A stretch of DNA of 64,000 bases from contig QZKN01000180.1 in NCBI GenBank assembly GCA_003598175.1, forward strand, positions 108,577 through 172,576, in the 5' to 3' direction. The notes under the pieces were generated by a model that worked only from the letters and a program-made list of their open reading frames with translations, ran no database searches and was not told the DNA's origin. Position 1 is the stretch's first letter; each line of letters starts with the position of its first letter. The position numbers were made by a program, and so were the translations under genes. Below, one piece after another: positions 55,752 to 64,000 of this stretch. This stretch comes from Candidatus Omnitrophota bacterium. Its GTDB lineage: Bacteria; Hinthialibacterota; Hinthialibacteria; Hinthialibacterales; Hinthialibacteraceae.

Positions 55752-57014
55752 CTACATTTTTCGCCCATTAAATTCATGCACGGCGTTGATCATGGCCACG
55801 ATATTCTCGACCGGAGTATTGGCCTGTACATTGTGAATCGCATTGAACACAAATCCGCCATTGGGTGAAAAAATTTCACAGCGTTTCAGCACCTCTTCCC
55901 GCACATCAGGAGGCGAACCGAAGGGCAGTATGCGTTGCGTATCGACGCCGCCGCCCCAGAAAGTGATGCGGTCGCCATAGGTGTTTTTTAAATACGCCGG
56001 ATCCATTCCCGCCGCCGAGCATTGGACCGGATTCAAGATATCGAAACCGGATTCGATGAAGCTGTCGATGAACTTCACCACCGAGCCGCAGGAATGTTTC
56101 ATCGTCTTCCATGCGGTATGTGCATGAATCCAATCGTTCACCTGATTATAATAAGGCATGTAAAGTTCGCGGTACGTGGCTTCGGAACAGAAGGTGGACT
56201 GCTGCGTGCCGAAATCCGTCCCACAGACGAATACCGCGTCGACCACATCGCCGACAACCGCATGAATCTTCGCCAGATTGGCCAGCGCATATTCACACTG
56301 TTTCTCAAAAATTCGGTGAACATAATCCCGGCGTACGGCAGTGGACATATACCATTCCGCTATGTCGCGAATGCCTTTCGGATGTTTCAAAAACGGCGCG
56401 GGAACCAGGGCAATGTCGCCGAATGCGGTTCCACCGAACGTTGCGACGATGGCGCGGCCGGAATGCGACGCGTTTTGAACCGCTTCGGAGAAATGGTTCA
56501 CATCGACATCGGATATCGGGCCGAATTCTTCCACATTATCTTCCACATTCAGATGGGCGTCGTCGATCGGCTCCTGGCGCACAATGGTATCAAAAAAATG
56601 CCCCGTTTTCGGCATTCTCCCACTCGGCGGCGCGCTTGTATCACCTTGCGGATAAATCAATGTGTCCCCATTCTCGTCCACTGTCGTTTGAAAATGTTCG
56701 GAAACCAAAATTTCCAATCCGCTTGGCATCTGCCACGGTTTCCACTGTTCGTTCGCGAAACCGAACAGCGTCGTGCGGCCGATCACGGCGTCAACGTCGA
56801 TGCCGGCGGCGTCTTTCAAATCATCGTCGATCCAACCGAGCATTTGATAGGGTTCATGCACCTTCACCAGGCGTTTTTCCAATCCGTAATACTCCCGCAA
56901 CGCCGCCACACAGCTGACGTGCATTCCCGACGTGGCGGTTCCACCGAAATCGATGGGAATCCGGTCCGGCTCCCGATGTTGCAGCGCCGCTTGCACTCGT
57001 TCTTTGCCGTTCAT
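55752..57014 (-). CDS. Uroporphyrinogen decarboxylase (URO-D)-family protein, methyltransferase-like
   Basis: The 420-aa protein (ATG 57014, MNGKERVQAALQHREPDRIP) belongs to the URO-D superfamily. The HSCG motif (MKHSCGSVVKFIDSF) and following NPVQCSAAGMD are the zinc-site signature of corrinoid methyltransferases such as MtaA/CmuA rather than of HemE. Such proteins abound in Planctomycetota-like genomes next to demethylation genes. It is the second gene after the M23/PKD gene (stop at 57019), and the two may be co-transcribed. Confidence 0.85.
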   Translation of the reverse strand: MNGKERVQAALQHREPDRIPIDFGGTATSGMHVSCVAALREYYGLEKRLVKVHEPYQMLGWIDDDLKDAAGIDVDAVIGRTTLFGFANEQWKPWQMPSGLEILVSEHFQTTVDENGDTLIYPQGDTSAPPSGRMPKTGHFFDTIVRQEPIDDAHLNVEDNVEEFGPISDVDVNHFSEAVQNASHSGRAIVATFGGTAFGDIALVPAPFLKHPKGIRDIAEWYMSTAVRRDYVHRIFEKQCEYALANLAKIHAVVGDVVDAVFVCGTDFGTQQSTFCSEATYRELYMPYYNQVNDWIHAHTAWKTMKHSCGSVVKFIDSFIESGFDILNPVQCSAAGMDPAYLKNTYGDRITFWGGGVDTQRILPFGSPPDVREEVLKRCEIFSPNGGFVFNAIHNVQANTPVENIVAMINAVHEFNGRKM

Positions 57015-57018
57015 GGTT

Positions 57019-58476
57019 CTACCTCTTCGCGTCCTCAACGAACACCTTGAGTTGCGCCATCGCCGTCGTTCCGTTTTGCGAGGTTCTTTTCACGGTAACG
57101 ATATACAAGCCCGGTTTTTCATAATAATGCGAGATCGCGGCGAATTCATCTTTCGAACAGGTCGTTCCCGTTTGCCCGTCGCCGAAATCCCATTCCTCCC
57201 GACCGCCGGTCACGCGAAACGCGCGGGCTTTGAAATATACCGTATCATCGATTTGAATCGATTCCGTGGGAAAATACGCGGCATGAATGGATGGCGGAAG
57301 ACGGGTTAACGTATTGTCGCCGTCCAATACATGCACCACGGCGAAATCGACGTCCACCTGCCCGCGATTGTCTTTCACTTTCAAAATTTCGGAATACACG
57401 CCGGCCTGTTTGTAGACTCGCTTTACGATCGGGCCGGTTGCTTTCGTTCCATCATGAAATTCCCACTCATAGGCAACGATTTCGCTGTTGTCGCAGATCG
57501 AATTGGAGCCATTGAGAAACACGGCATCCCCCACTTTGACCAGCTGATGCGGACGCGCAACCGCCAACACCGAGTTCGGATGTTCGTTCAAATACGCCTC
57601 CACAGCAAAGGGATAGGCCTCGATCAATCCTTTTTCATCGCCTTGCGTTCCGTGAATACCAAAATGAAGATGCGACCATCCCCCCGATGCGCCTTCTTTT
57701 CCCAAAATGCCGATCCATTCCCCCATCTTCACTCGATATCCGATTTTGATTTGGGGTAGAATGGCGGCGAAATGAGAATAGCGATAATACCAGCCGCGAT
57801 CGTCGCGCAGGTAAATCACGTCATAGCGAGGCTGAACAATTTCTTGGCCTTCCGGCGGCAGATTTTCATCTATTACTCCTGCGACAGAAACCACATCGCC
57901 ATCGGTTGCCGCTACCACGCGAACCATCTGATCATACCCGCCGAAATCAAGCGCATAATGATAGTAAATCGATTTGTTGCGGGGATCTTCTCCGCCATCG
58001 ACAAAGGTGGGTTCGTTCGCCATTTGTGTTTGCGAGGCAAACCAGCGCTGTTTGACGGGATAGCAAAACGTCCCCGGCTCAAGCAACGGCTGATCCGGAT
58101 CCCAACACCGCAGCCGAACGTCCGCGTCAGGCGCCAAATCCCAAATCGCCGGGCTGCCGGAATTGCTCAAATAAGCCTTGATCACCGGCGCATCCAATTT
58201 CACGCCGTTCACCACGCGCGGCATGGTGTACTGCGCAACCGGAATCACCGCCTGCACGCCGTCGACGTCCACCGTCACTGTCGCCTGACGTACGGCATTC
58301 CTAAATTCGTCCCGCACATCCTCGCAGGCAAGTACAGTGATTTTTTTCTCCTCGCCGGTTTTCAGTTGATACACGTACGATTCCCCGACGGCCAAATCCA
58401 CCGTGACCGGTTTGGCCCTGACTTGAGAACTTGTAATAAAAATCATGGAAACGATGACAATAACGATTCGCTGCAT
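57019..58476 (-). CDS. Exported protein with M23-peptidase-like and PKD domains
   Basis: From ATG 58476 (GGAGG 6 nt upstream) the 485-aa protein has a signal peptide (QRIVIVIVSMIFITSSQVRA), a peptidase M23 (lysostaphin/LytM) core with zinc residues in YHYALDFGGYD and WSHLHFGIHG, and two PKD-type modules (AYEWEFHDGTKATGPIVKRV and EWDFGDGQTGTTCSKDEF) at the C-terminus. M23 enzymes cleave peptidoglycan cross-links; the PKD domains suggest surface or glycan attachment. The track start is 30 residues early. Confidence 0.85.
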   Translation of the reverse strand: MQRIVIVIVSMIFITSSQVRAKPVTVDLAVGESYVYQLKTGEEKKITVLACEDVRDEFRNAVRQATVTVDVDGVQAVIPVAQYTMPRVVNGVKLDAPVIKAYLSNSGSPAIWDLAPDADVRLRCWDPDQPLLEPGTFCYPVKQRWFASQTQMANEPTFVDGGEDPRNKSIYYHYALDFGGYDQMVRVVAATDGDVVSVAGVIDENLPPEGQEIVQPRYDVIYLRDDRGWYYRYSHFAAILPQIKIGYRVKMGEWIGILGKEGASGGWSHLHFGIHGTQGDEKGLIEAYPFAVEAYLNEHPNSVLAVARPHQLVKVGDAVFLNGSNSICDNSEIVAYEWEFHDGTKATGPIVKRVYKQAGVYSEILKVKDNRGQVDVDFAVVHVLDGDNTLTRLPPSIHAAYFPTESIQIDDTVYFKARAFRVTGGREEWDFGDGQTGTTCSKDEFAAISHYYEKPGLYIVTVKRTSQNGTTAMAQLKVFVEDAKR

Positions 58477-58617
58477 GTAAAACCTCCATTCGATGATTTG
58501 TAAACAGATCAATTGTAGAGGAAATGGAAAAGATAGACCAGCGGTTTGGTTGCCTTGATGATTCAAATTTTGTCAGGGGGACAAATTCTCTAAGGTTTAT
58601 GACGAGCTCGCTACATC

Positions 58618-59559
58618 CTAACGGACTTCTATTCGTAATGATAAATCCGTTTCAACTTCTTCAAGCCGACGGTTATAAATTTTTATAATATCTTGCAAGA
58701 CTCCAAAAAATTCCTTATTTTCCTCTATCGCCAATTCGATAATGTTGAGCGCGAGGAATGCTTCAATCGAAATGATGGTTAATTCTTTTTCTATCCCTTC
58801 ATCCTGAGAAAGGGCTTTTGCTTTATATTCCTGTTCACTCGGAATCAGTAATATGGGAAACAAGCCAACCTTTATGTTTTCTGCGCACTTTTGAATAACA
58901 TTTCGTGATGGAGTCGCCGTAACATGATAAATGGTTTGCGAAATGGAAAAGTCGCCAACCCTTGCCGTCTGACGATCGGCGGCGTGTGCGGGATGATTAG
59001 AGATGTCCATATTGTGGAACCGTTTTTCCAACTTTGCGCCCACAAGATGTTGTTCTACCACACCGCCAGAACGCTGTTTTGCATTTTCAACAATCAGATG
59101 AATCCACGCCGTTGGAGCTTGCCGTCTATCAATATCTAATTTTAAATTTTGCCTCTTCATCCAGCGAGAGGCCAATTCGGTTAATTTATCGATCAGTTCG
59201 AGGAAAAGGATATCTCTTTTCTCCTTCGGTACCTCAATAAGAATATGCCCCCAATTAAAATCTTCGAATAAACGCTGTCCATCTTGATGGCCCTGCCTTG
59301 TTGTCACTTCCTTCAAGTAGCGGCGTGGGATTCCGTACTTTTCCAGGATAGTTCCAAGACCGGAACGGGCGCCTTTGATTTCGCCGCCTTGCGAAACAAC
59401 GTCATCTCTTGAAACCGGGCATTGTTGCCGTAAATGATCGATAACCACGATCCCTACTGATACCGTATTTCTAGAGATATTGCCGCCGCGGGTGCAAGAG
59501 GCAATCCATTCATTCAGAGTACGAAAACATTCTTTTCTGAGATTGTCATAATTGTTCAT
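58618..59559 (-). CDS. DUF4928-type restriction endonuclease candidate
   Basis: The 313-aa protein resembles the DUF4928 family found beside C5 methyltransferases, with CTRGGNISRNTVSVGIVVI, KGARSGLGTILEKYGIPRRY and QTIYHVTATPSRNVIQKCAE. It is the last gene of the methyltransferase-Vsr operon and overlaps vsr by 4 nt, which supports a role as the restriction enzyme. No standard PD-(D/E)XK motif is obvious by eye, so its catalytic site is uncertain. Confidence 0.72.
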   Translation of the reverse strand: MNNYDNLRKECFRTLNEWIASCTRGGNISRNTVSVGIVVIDHLRQQCPVSRDDVVSQGGEIKGARSGLGTILEKYGIPRRYLKEVTTRQGHQDGQRLFEDFNWGHILIEVPKEKRDILFLELIDKLTELASRWMKRQNLKLDIDRRQAPTAWIHLIVENAKQRSGGVVEQHLVGAKLEKRFHNMDISNHPAHAADRQTARVGDFSISQTIYHVTATPSRNVIQKCAENIKVGLFPILLIPSEQEYKAKALSQDEGIEKELTIISIEAFLALNIIELAIEENKEFFGVLQDIIKIYNRRLEEVETDLSLRIEVR

Positions 59560-59990
59560 TGATTCTCTGCCGCTTGTTTGATTGCTTGCCGTATTTTTTC
59601 CCTCACGCGTTTTCGTTCAGCCGGATTTCGAATTTCATGCTCCCAGATTCGGAGCACTTTCCATCCCGCTTTTTTTAATTTTCGATTATATTGCTTTGCT
59701 AATTCGATGTTGCGATGGATCTTTCGCTCCCAATATTCACGGTTTGTTTGCGGCAATTTTCTATCACAATGGGGGCACCCGTGCCAAAAGCAGCCATCGA
59801 TAAAAATGGCAATATGTTCCTGAGAAAAAACCACATCCGGTTTTCCGACCATATCATCCGCATTTTTTCGCCAATTCTTTAGTCGCATGCCTGCAAGCAT
59901 GGAAAAAAGACATCTCTCCGGCTTTGTGCACCTCCCTTTTACGGCCTTCATCGTTTTATGACGGTCTTCGGGACTTATATTGTCAGCCAT
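59556..59990 (-). CDS. vsr: Very-short-patch repair endonuclease Vsr
   Basis: From ATG 59990 (MADNISPEDRHKTMKAVKGR) the 144-aa protein has the Vsr signature: catalytic Asp in DMVGKPDVVFSQEHIAIFID, zinc and His residues in GCFWHGCPHCDRK, and WKVLRIWEHEIRN. It nicks T:G mismatches that arise from deamination of methylated cytosine. Its start overlaps the methyltransferase stop, and its stop overlaps the DUF4928 start. The track start lies in the methyltransferase gene. Confidence 0.94.
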   Translation of the reverse strand: MADNISPEDRHKTMKAVKGRCTKPERCLFSMLAGMRLKNWRKNADDMVGKPDVVFSQEHIAIFIDGCFWHGCPHCDRKLPQTNREYWERKIHRNIELAKQYNRKLKKAGWKVLRIWEHEIRNPAERKRVREKIRQAIKQAAENQ

Positions 59991-61128
59991 AACGTCCCAT
60001 CGACTGCAAATTCTTTTCAACCAATGGATTGAGAACATTCTCGGCTATCCAGGTGATTACAGGCACACAAACGGCGTCGCCAAACGCCGTTAGCGCCTGA
60101 ATTCCATTGATTGTAATCCGGCAATCATCCGGAACGCCTTGCAAACGAGCATATTCGCGAGGCGTCATCGTGCGCATTTTCAATTGGCCTTTACCCGCCT
60201 GTATCAAAAATTGCTTACCGCTGCCTCCAACGGCGGTGCGAAGGCAGCCTGATAAATCATCGCTGCGAACTTCAACCCTTTGGCGTCCACTTCGGCGTCG
60301 ACGGAAAAACGTTCGATAAACCACCTTTTCACTTTGCGCCAGTTGCATGACTTTTTCGTAATGAGATCGTTCCATCATTTCAAGATGCCGGCTGACCTCC
60401 AAATCATCCCACCATCTTTCGTCCGTATCATTGATTTGCTCGATAATTGATGATAGACCGCATGTGAGTAAAGGCGGCGGCGGAGGAAGATCATTGGAAA
60501 ACCAATCCAGGTCCATATTAGCAAAAATACTGTTTTTCAACCGTTCGGATAACAAGGAAGCAGGACGGTTAAAAAGTCGCTGTGGATTATTTGCATCAAG
60601 GGGATGTTTTACGCCTACTACGAAAACTCGCAAACGGCTTTGTGGTCGAAAGCGTAAAGCATCGAGTGAAAAAACATCGCATGCATAGCCAAGTCGATTA
60701 AGGGCTTGAATGGTAATACGGAAATCCTCTCCCTTGTTCGAGTAAAGCCAGCCAGGTACGTTCTCTACAAGAATAAATTGTGGAGAGCGCTCTCCTTGCG
60801 ATTCCAGAATATTGATAAATCCCCAAAATGCGCTGGAATGAGCTCCACTGATTCCATTCATGTTGCCGGCCAGAGACAAATCAATACATGGAAATGAGCA
60901 TGTTGCCAACGTGGTTTGAGGGACGCTAACGGCGTCAACTTTAAAAATATCTCCTACAAAATAATGGCCATCGGCGTCCGGGAAAAAACCTTTATACATT
61001 TCATATTTTTTGGACGATATATCGTTCGCCCAAACCACACGCCAACCGGCCGGCTCAAGTCCCATTCGTACTAAACCGACGCCGGCAAAATACTCTGTTA
61101 CCGTGAAATAAGAGTCGAAATAATTCAT
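59983..61128 (-). CDS. dcm: DNA (cytosine-5) methyltransferase
   Basis: The 381-aa enzyme has motif I (TVTEYFAGVGLVRMGLEPAG), motif IV with the catalytic Cys (CSFPCIDLSLAGN), motif VI (LVENVPGWLY), motif VIII (RPQSRLRVFVVG) and motif X (AFGDAVCVPVITWIAENV). It is the first gene of the restriction-modification operon. Its target sequence cannot be read from the protein. Confidence 0.95.
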   Translation of the reverse strand: MNYFDSYFTVTEYFAGVGLVRMGLEPAGWRVVWANDISSKKYEMYKGFFPDADGHYFVGDIFKVDAVSVPQTTLATCSFPCIDLSLAGNMNGISGAHSSAFWGFINILESQGERSPQFILVENVPGWLYSNKGEDFRITIQALNRLGYACDVFSLDALRFRPQSRLRVFVVGVKHPLDANNPQRLFNRPASLLSERLKNSIFANMDLDWFSNDLPPPPPLLTCGLSSIIEQINDTDERWWDDLEVSRHLEMMERSHYEKVMQLAQSEKVVYRTFFRRRRSGRQRVEVRSDDLSGCLRTAVGGSGKQFLIQAGKGQLKMRTMTPREYARLQGVPDDCRITINGIQALTAFGDAVCVPVITWIAENVLNPLVEKNLQSMGRYG

Positions 61129-61230
61129 AGAGGAATTTTAACGTGAATCCGAGTTCAATTCAAACAAGTTGATAGGGTTTTCTTTGGATTATTCAATTCG
61201 CGATGGAAAAAATGAGTCAAAAAGAGAAGT

Positions 61231-62358
61231 TCAGTTCATTCGTGTTTTTTTTCGCAGCACTTTATACGCGATAACGCCGTTTAAAACAAGGAGAATGCCG
61301 ACAGCCAGCAACAGATTGCGGAACAGGGATGTGAAAAGGGGGATCCTCTCCTCGCCTTCCGACTCCTCAATCGGCGGCTCCGCTTTGAGCGGTTCCGTTC
61401 CCAGCAGGAAGGCTTCCTCGATTCGGTCGACAAAACGTTCTTCGAGCGCGCCGTCCCAATCCACGGCGATCAGCATATCCAATCCCGGATTCAAGTCTTT
61501 GACTTCGCAGGAGCAGGGGCCGGTGATAAAAGCGCCCGCTTCGAGCACATTCCTGTCATCGATGCCCGCGCCGACGAGCGCATAGAGAATACGTCCACGG
61601 CCATAGATGGGGAAAACCATCGGCTCGTTCGCGTATTCATGGAGATCGGATTCGCTTTGCATGAGCGTATGGAGGAACAGCTGCTCCGCCGCATCCGTTT
61701 TTGATAGGTGGATGGAAGAAAAATGAATCCGCAGGCCGGACGCGGCGCCGTTCTCTTCACCGAGATCATTTGCCAGCGCGACCACCGTTTCCGGTAGTTG
61801 CAACTGGTCTTCCATTTTCTTCAATTGTTCGTCCAACAAGCGGGCGGCGGATTCGTCTTTTTCCCGCTTTCCGCTTTGCAGCAATACCCACACGGCGGAA
61901 TCCCCGTTTAACAGACGCTTGGCGATTTCGTGACGGATAGGGGAATCGGGAATGCTTTGGACGGTTTTCGCTGATAGCGACGTGTACAGTATATTGGTCT
62001 GAATTCCCGTGTGCGGCGGAAAGCGCACGATCAGAGCCGGCAATTCGGTTTCCGACTCATTCTCGAACCATGCGGCAATCGCCTGATTGGTTTCGTCCGC
62101 CAAATCCAGGACATGCAGATTGTAATTGGAGAAGGAAATGTGACGGTGCGATCGTTCGTCCAACCAATTCACGAGTTCCTGCGCGTCGGGGCTCAAGCTG
62201 CCGCGATACAGAACGTAGACTTGGAAAGAATCGGCGGGCCAACGTTCGAGCGCGTAGCGAAAGACAGGGATGTCGCATGGGCGGATATTCACGATCGAAA
62301 CAATCGTGATATATGCGAAAAATAAGACATGTATAATGGTTCGTAAGGTTCGTTTCAT
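61231..62358 (-). CDS. Membrane protein of unknown function, 375 aa
   Basis: From ATG 62358 the protein has an N-terminal membrane segment (TIIHVLFFAYITIVSIVNIR), a large extracytoplasmic part (LPALIVRFPPHTGIQTNILY, GRGRILYALVGAGIDDRNVL) and a C-terminal membrane helix (LFRNLLLAVGILLVLNGVIA) ending in a basic tail. Unrecognised. It lies about 100 nt upstream of the restriction-modification operon on the same strand and is divergent from the AAA ATPase gene. Confidence 0.7.
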   Translation of the reverse strand: MKRTLRTIIHVLFFAYITIVSIVNIRPCDIPVFRYALERWPADSFQVYVLYRGSLSPDAQELVNWLDERSHRHISFSNYNLHVLDLADETNQAIAAWFENESETELPALIVRFPPHTGIQTNILYTSLSAKTVQSIPDSPIRHEIAKRLLNGDSAVWVLLQSGKREKDESAARLLDEQLKKMEDQLQLPETVVALANDLGEENGAASGLRIHFSSIHLSKTDAAEQLFLHTLMQSESDLHEYANEPMVFPIYGRGRILYALVGAGIDDRNVLEAGAFITGPCSCEVKDLNPGLDMLIAVDWDGALEERFVDRIEEAFLLGTEPLKAEPPIEESEGEERIPLFTSLFRNLLLAVGILLVLNGVIAYKVLRKKTRMN

Positions 62359-62496
62359 GATATCCGCAATTATCCCATATAAATGGTAAGGTATAGATTT
62401 CAATCATAATTAATTTTAAACTTAAGGGAAGTTGCATAATGTCATGGCGTGAAAATGTCTGTTTTTCGGTTGTCGATGCGCCAAAAGGAGAATTCC

Positions 62497-63711
62497 ATGT
62501 TAGGCGATAAAAAGTTTATACGAACCTTAAAAATTAGGAATTTACTCTCGTTTGGAGTAGAAGATCAAACAATTGGTTTGGAATCACTCAACGTTCTGAT
62601 CGGTCCCAACGCTTCCGGCAAATCCAACTTGATCGAAAGTCTGATATTGTTGAAAGAAGCGCCGAAAGATATTTTACTTCCCATTCGAGAAGGAGGAGGC
62701 ATTGGGGATTGGCTTTGGAAAGGGCAAGACTCTTCTCCCATTGCAGAGATCAATGTCACCGTGGATTTCCCGGAAGGGAATGTACCCCTCCGATACGTTC
62801 TTAAATTTACAATGGTAGGACAGCGCATGGAGATCGAAGATGAGATTATTGAAAATGAGCAGCCTTTCTATAATGAAAGTGAGGCGTATTTTTATTTCCG
62901 TTATCGGTGGGGGATTCCTTATCTGAATGTGCGAGAAAAACTGTCAGCGCCGGTAGGGGAAGGAACCGGGCGCGTGGAGCGAAAATTAAAAAAGGAAGCG
63001 CTGGATCTTCGACAATCCGTTCTTTCCCAGCGAAAAGATCCGGATCAATATCCTGAATTAACCTATTTGTCCCATAATTTTTCCAAATTTAAATTTTATA
63101 GAAACTGGATTATTGGCCGGTATACCCCTGCACGTCTCCCTCAAAACATCGATAATCCCGAAGATTTTCTCCTTGAAGATGCCAGTAACCTGGGATTGGT
63201 CTTAAATGATTTGTATCATCAGGGTTTTCGAGAACCACTATTAGATCATTTAAGAACATTTTTTCCTGCGATTGATGATATTTCAACGCGAATTCACGGT
63301 GGAACGATTCAGATTTTTCTCCACGAAAAAGGCAGTAGAAATCCGATACCCGCCACACGATTATCCGACGGAACGATACGCTTTCTCTGCTTATTGACGA
63401 TTTTATGCCATCCGAGTCCTCCTCCGTTAATCTGCATCGAGGAGCCAGAAATGGGATTACATCCCGATGCATTGCCGATCATTGCGGAATTGTTGGTTGA
63501 GGCTTCCCATCGCACGCAATTGGTCGTGACTACCCACTCGGATTCATTGATATCCGCATTGACACATGTTCCCGAATGTATTCTTGTTTGTGAAAAAGAG
63601 TTGACCGGTACGACGCTTCGCCGACTTGAAAAGGACGCTTTACAGAAATGGTTGGAAACCTATTCATTGGGAGCATTATGGAGAATGGGGGAAATAGGGG
63701 GGAATCCGTGA
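62497..63711 (+). CDS. AAA-family ATPase (RecF/OLD-like)
   Basis: From ATG 62497 (AAAGGAG 6 nt upstream) the 404-aa protein has Walker A (LIGPNASGKSNLIES), a signature-like segment (RLSDGTIRFLCLLTILCH) and Walker B (LICIEEPEMGLHPDALPII) with the switch His near VVTTHSDSLISAL. It resembles ATPase components of defence systems that are paired with a TOPRIM-like or DUF4276 effector, which is the arrangement here. The next gene starts on its stop (TGATG). Confidence 0.88.
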   Translation: MLGDKKFIRTLKIRNLLSFGVEDQTIGLESLNVLIGPNASGKSNLIESLILLKEAPKDILLPIREGGGIGDWLWKGQDSSPIAEINVTVDFPEGNVPLRYVLKFTMVGQRMEIEDEIIENEQPFYNESEAYFYFRYRWGIPYLNVREKLSAPVGEGTGRVERKLKKEALDLRQSVLSQRKDPDQYPELTYLSHNFSKFKFYRNWIIGRYTPARLPQNIDNPEDFLLEDASNLGLVLNDLYHQGFREPLLDHLRTFFPAIDDISTRIHGGTIQIFLHEKGSRNPIPATRLSDGTIRFLCLLTILCHPSPPPLICIEEPEMGLHPDALPIIAELLVEASHRTQLVVTTHSDSLISALTHVPECILVCEKELTGTTLRRLEKDALQKWLETYSLGALWRMGEIGGNP

Positions 63712-63905
63712 TGCCGGAAATTCGCATTTATGTGGAAGGAGGAGGAAATGAGAAGGAAACAAAGGCCTTTTTTCGAAAAGGATTCACTGAATTCTTGAAG
63801 GATTTACGTGACCATGCTCGTCAGTTTAAGGTTCAGTGGAACGTTGTAGCTTGCGGATCACGTGAGGAGACATATAAAAATTTTCGTATAGCATGTCAAA
63901 CGTAA
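63711..63905 (+). CDS. DUF4276-type protein, truncated (64 aa)
   Basis: ATG 63711 opens MPEIRIYVEGGGNEKETKAF and continues GFTEFLKDLRDHARQ, the N-terminal part of DUF4276. Intact members are about 200 aa; here a TAA after RIACQT ends the frame and no continuation is seen in the remaining 95 nt. It is translationally coupled to the ATPase gene. It may be a real short product, a frameshift, or a truncation; the window end prevents a check of the following sequence. 63906-64000 is A/T-rich with no gene visible. Confidence 0.5.
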   Translation: MPEIRIYVEGGGNEKETKAFFRKGFTEFLKDLRDHARQFKVQWNVVACGSREETYKNFRIACQT

Positions 63906-64000
63906 TTGTTCAGCCTCTTGAAGTAAAATTTCAGTAAGTGTAATATATTCAGGGAGTTAAGACGATGCTTAATTCAATATATTAATATCCTTAGGTATTT

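Noticed and set aside
58567-58617. Inverted repeat TTTGTC...GACAAA upstream of the M23/PKD gene as a fifth palindrome unit
   Set aside because: Arms are only 6 bp with a 5-nt centre and do not match the 7+3+7 plan.

Overview
This is a gene-dense bacterial chromosome segment of roughly even base composition, with about 50 intact protein genes, one intact tRNA and no rRNA or CRISPR array. Core genes (gyrB, dxr, nadE, recR-ybaB, nth, a C5 methyltransferase) are mixed with families that are abundant in Planctomycetota-like and candidate-phylum bacteria: ThuA/DUF1080, SMP-30, ceramidase-like, GH29-like and UROD-family proteins, ECF sigma/FecR with carboxypeptidase-regulatory-like repeats, and Flp pilin with a TadV-type peptidase. 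I infer a Gram-negative-type heterotroph of the Planctomycetota / Hydrogenedentota / Sumerlaeota / Poribacteria kind. I cannot fix the phylum from sequence alone.

Layout. 0.2-9.5 kb: PocR/PAS/GAF hybrid sensor kinase, 2-phosphosulfolactate phosphatase, SbcC-like ATPase, ThuA-DUF1080 protein, YbaK-like deacylase. 10-16.3 kb: flippase-like membrane protein and LarC, then a tightly overlapping trio (iron alcohol dehydrogenase, O-antigen-ligase-like protein, glycosyltransferase). 17.1-25.3 kb: a six-gene membrane oxidoreductase operon related to hydrogenase-4 / complex I, led by an HTH-EIIA regulator. Its large subunit lacks the nickel-ligand cysteines, so it looks like an energy-converting-hydrogenase-related (Ehr) complex rather than a hydrogenase. 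25.6-31.9 kb: SMP-30 protein, recR-ybaB, an unrecognised small protein, prepilin peptidase and Flp pilin, an orphan OppD-type ATPase, dxr. 32.1-39.2 kb: gyrB with a clear promoter, an unrecognised exported protein, nadE, a small membrane protein.

39.3-43.0 kb and 52.4-54.0 kb are gene graveyards. The first holds a helicase N-terminal fragment, a DUF669-like phage gene broken by TGA, a ParD gene broken by TAA and a ParE gene reduced to its C-terminus. The second surrounds tRNA-Leu(CAG): an excisionase-like reading frame broken by TGA, an intact HigA-like antitoxin with a HigB-like toxin broken by TAG, and a 57-nt 3' fragment of a second tRNA-Leu that looks like the scar of an integrated element. 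Most of these are absent from the ORF track because each carries a stop codon or truncation.

43.1-51.2 kb: ECF sigma / FecR-like anti-sigma / 933-aa beta-sandwich operon, GH29-like and ceramidase-like exported enzymes, a multi-pass membrane protein. 51.2-58.5 kb: nth, yjbQ, the tRNA scar region, mannose-1-phosphate guanylyltransferase, a UROD-family methyltransferase-like protein and an M23/PKD exported protein. 58.6-64 kb: a defence island with a methyltransferase-Vsr-DUF4928 restriction-modification operon and an AAA ATPase paired with a shortened DUF4276 protein.

A further pattern is a family of 17-nt palindromes (7-bp arms around a 3-nt AGA/GGA centre). Three are intergenic and one lies in frame inside the hyfB-like gene.
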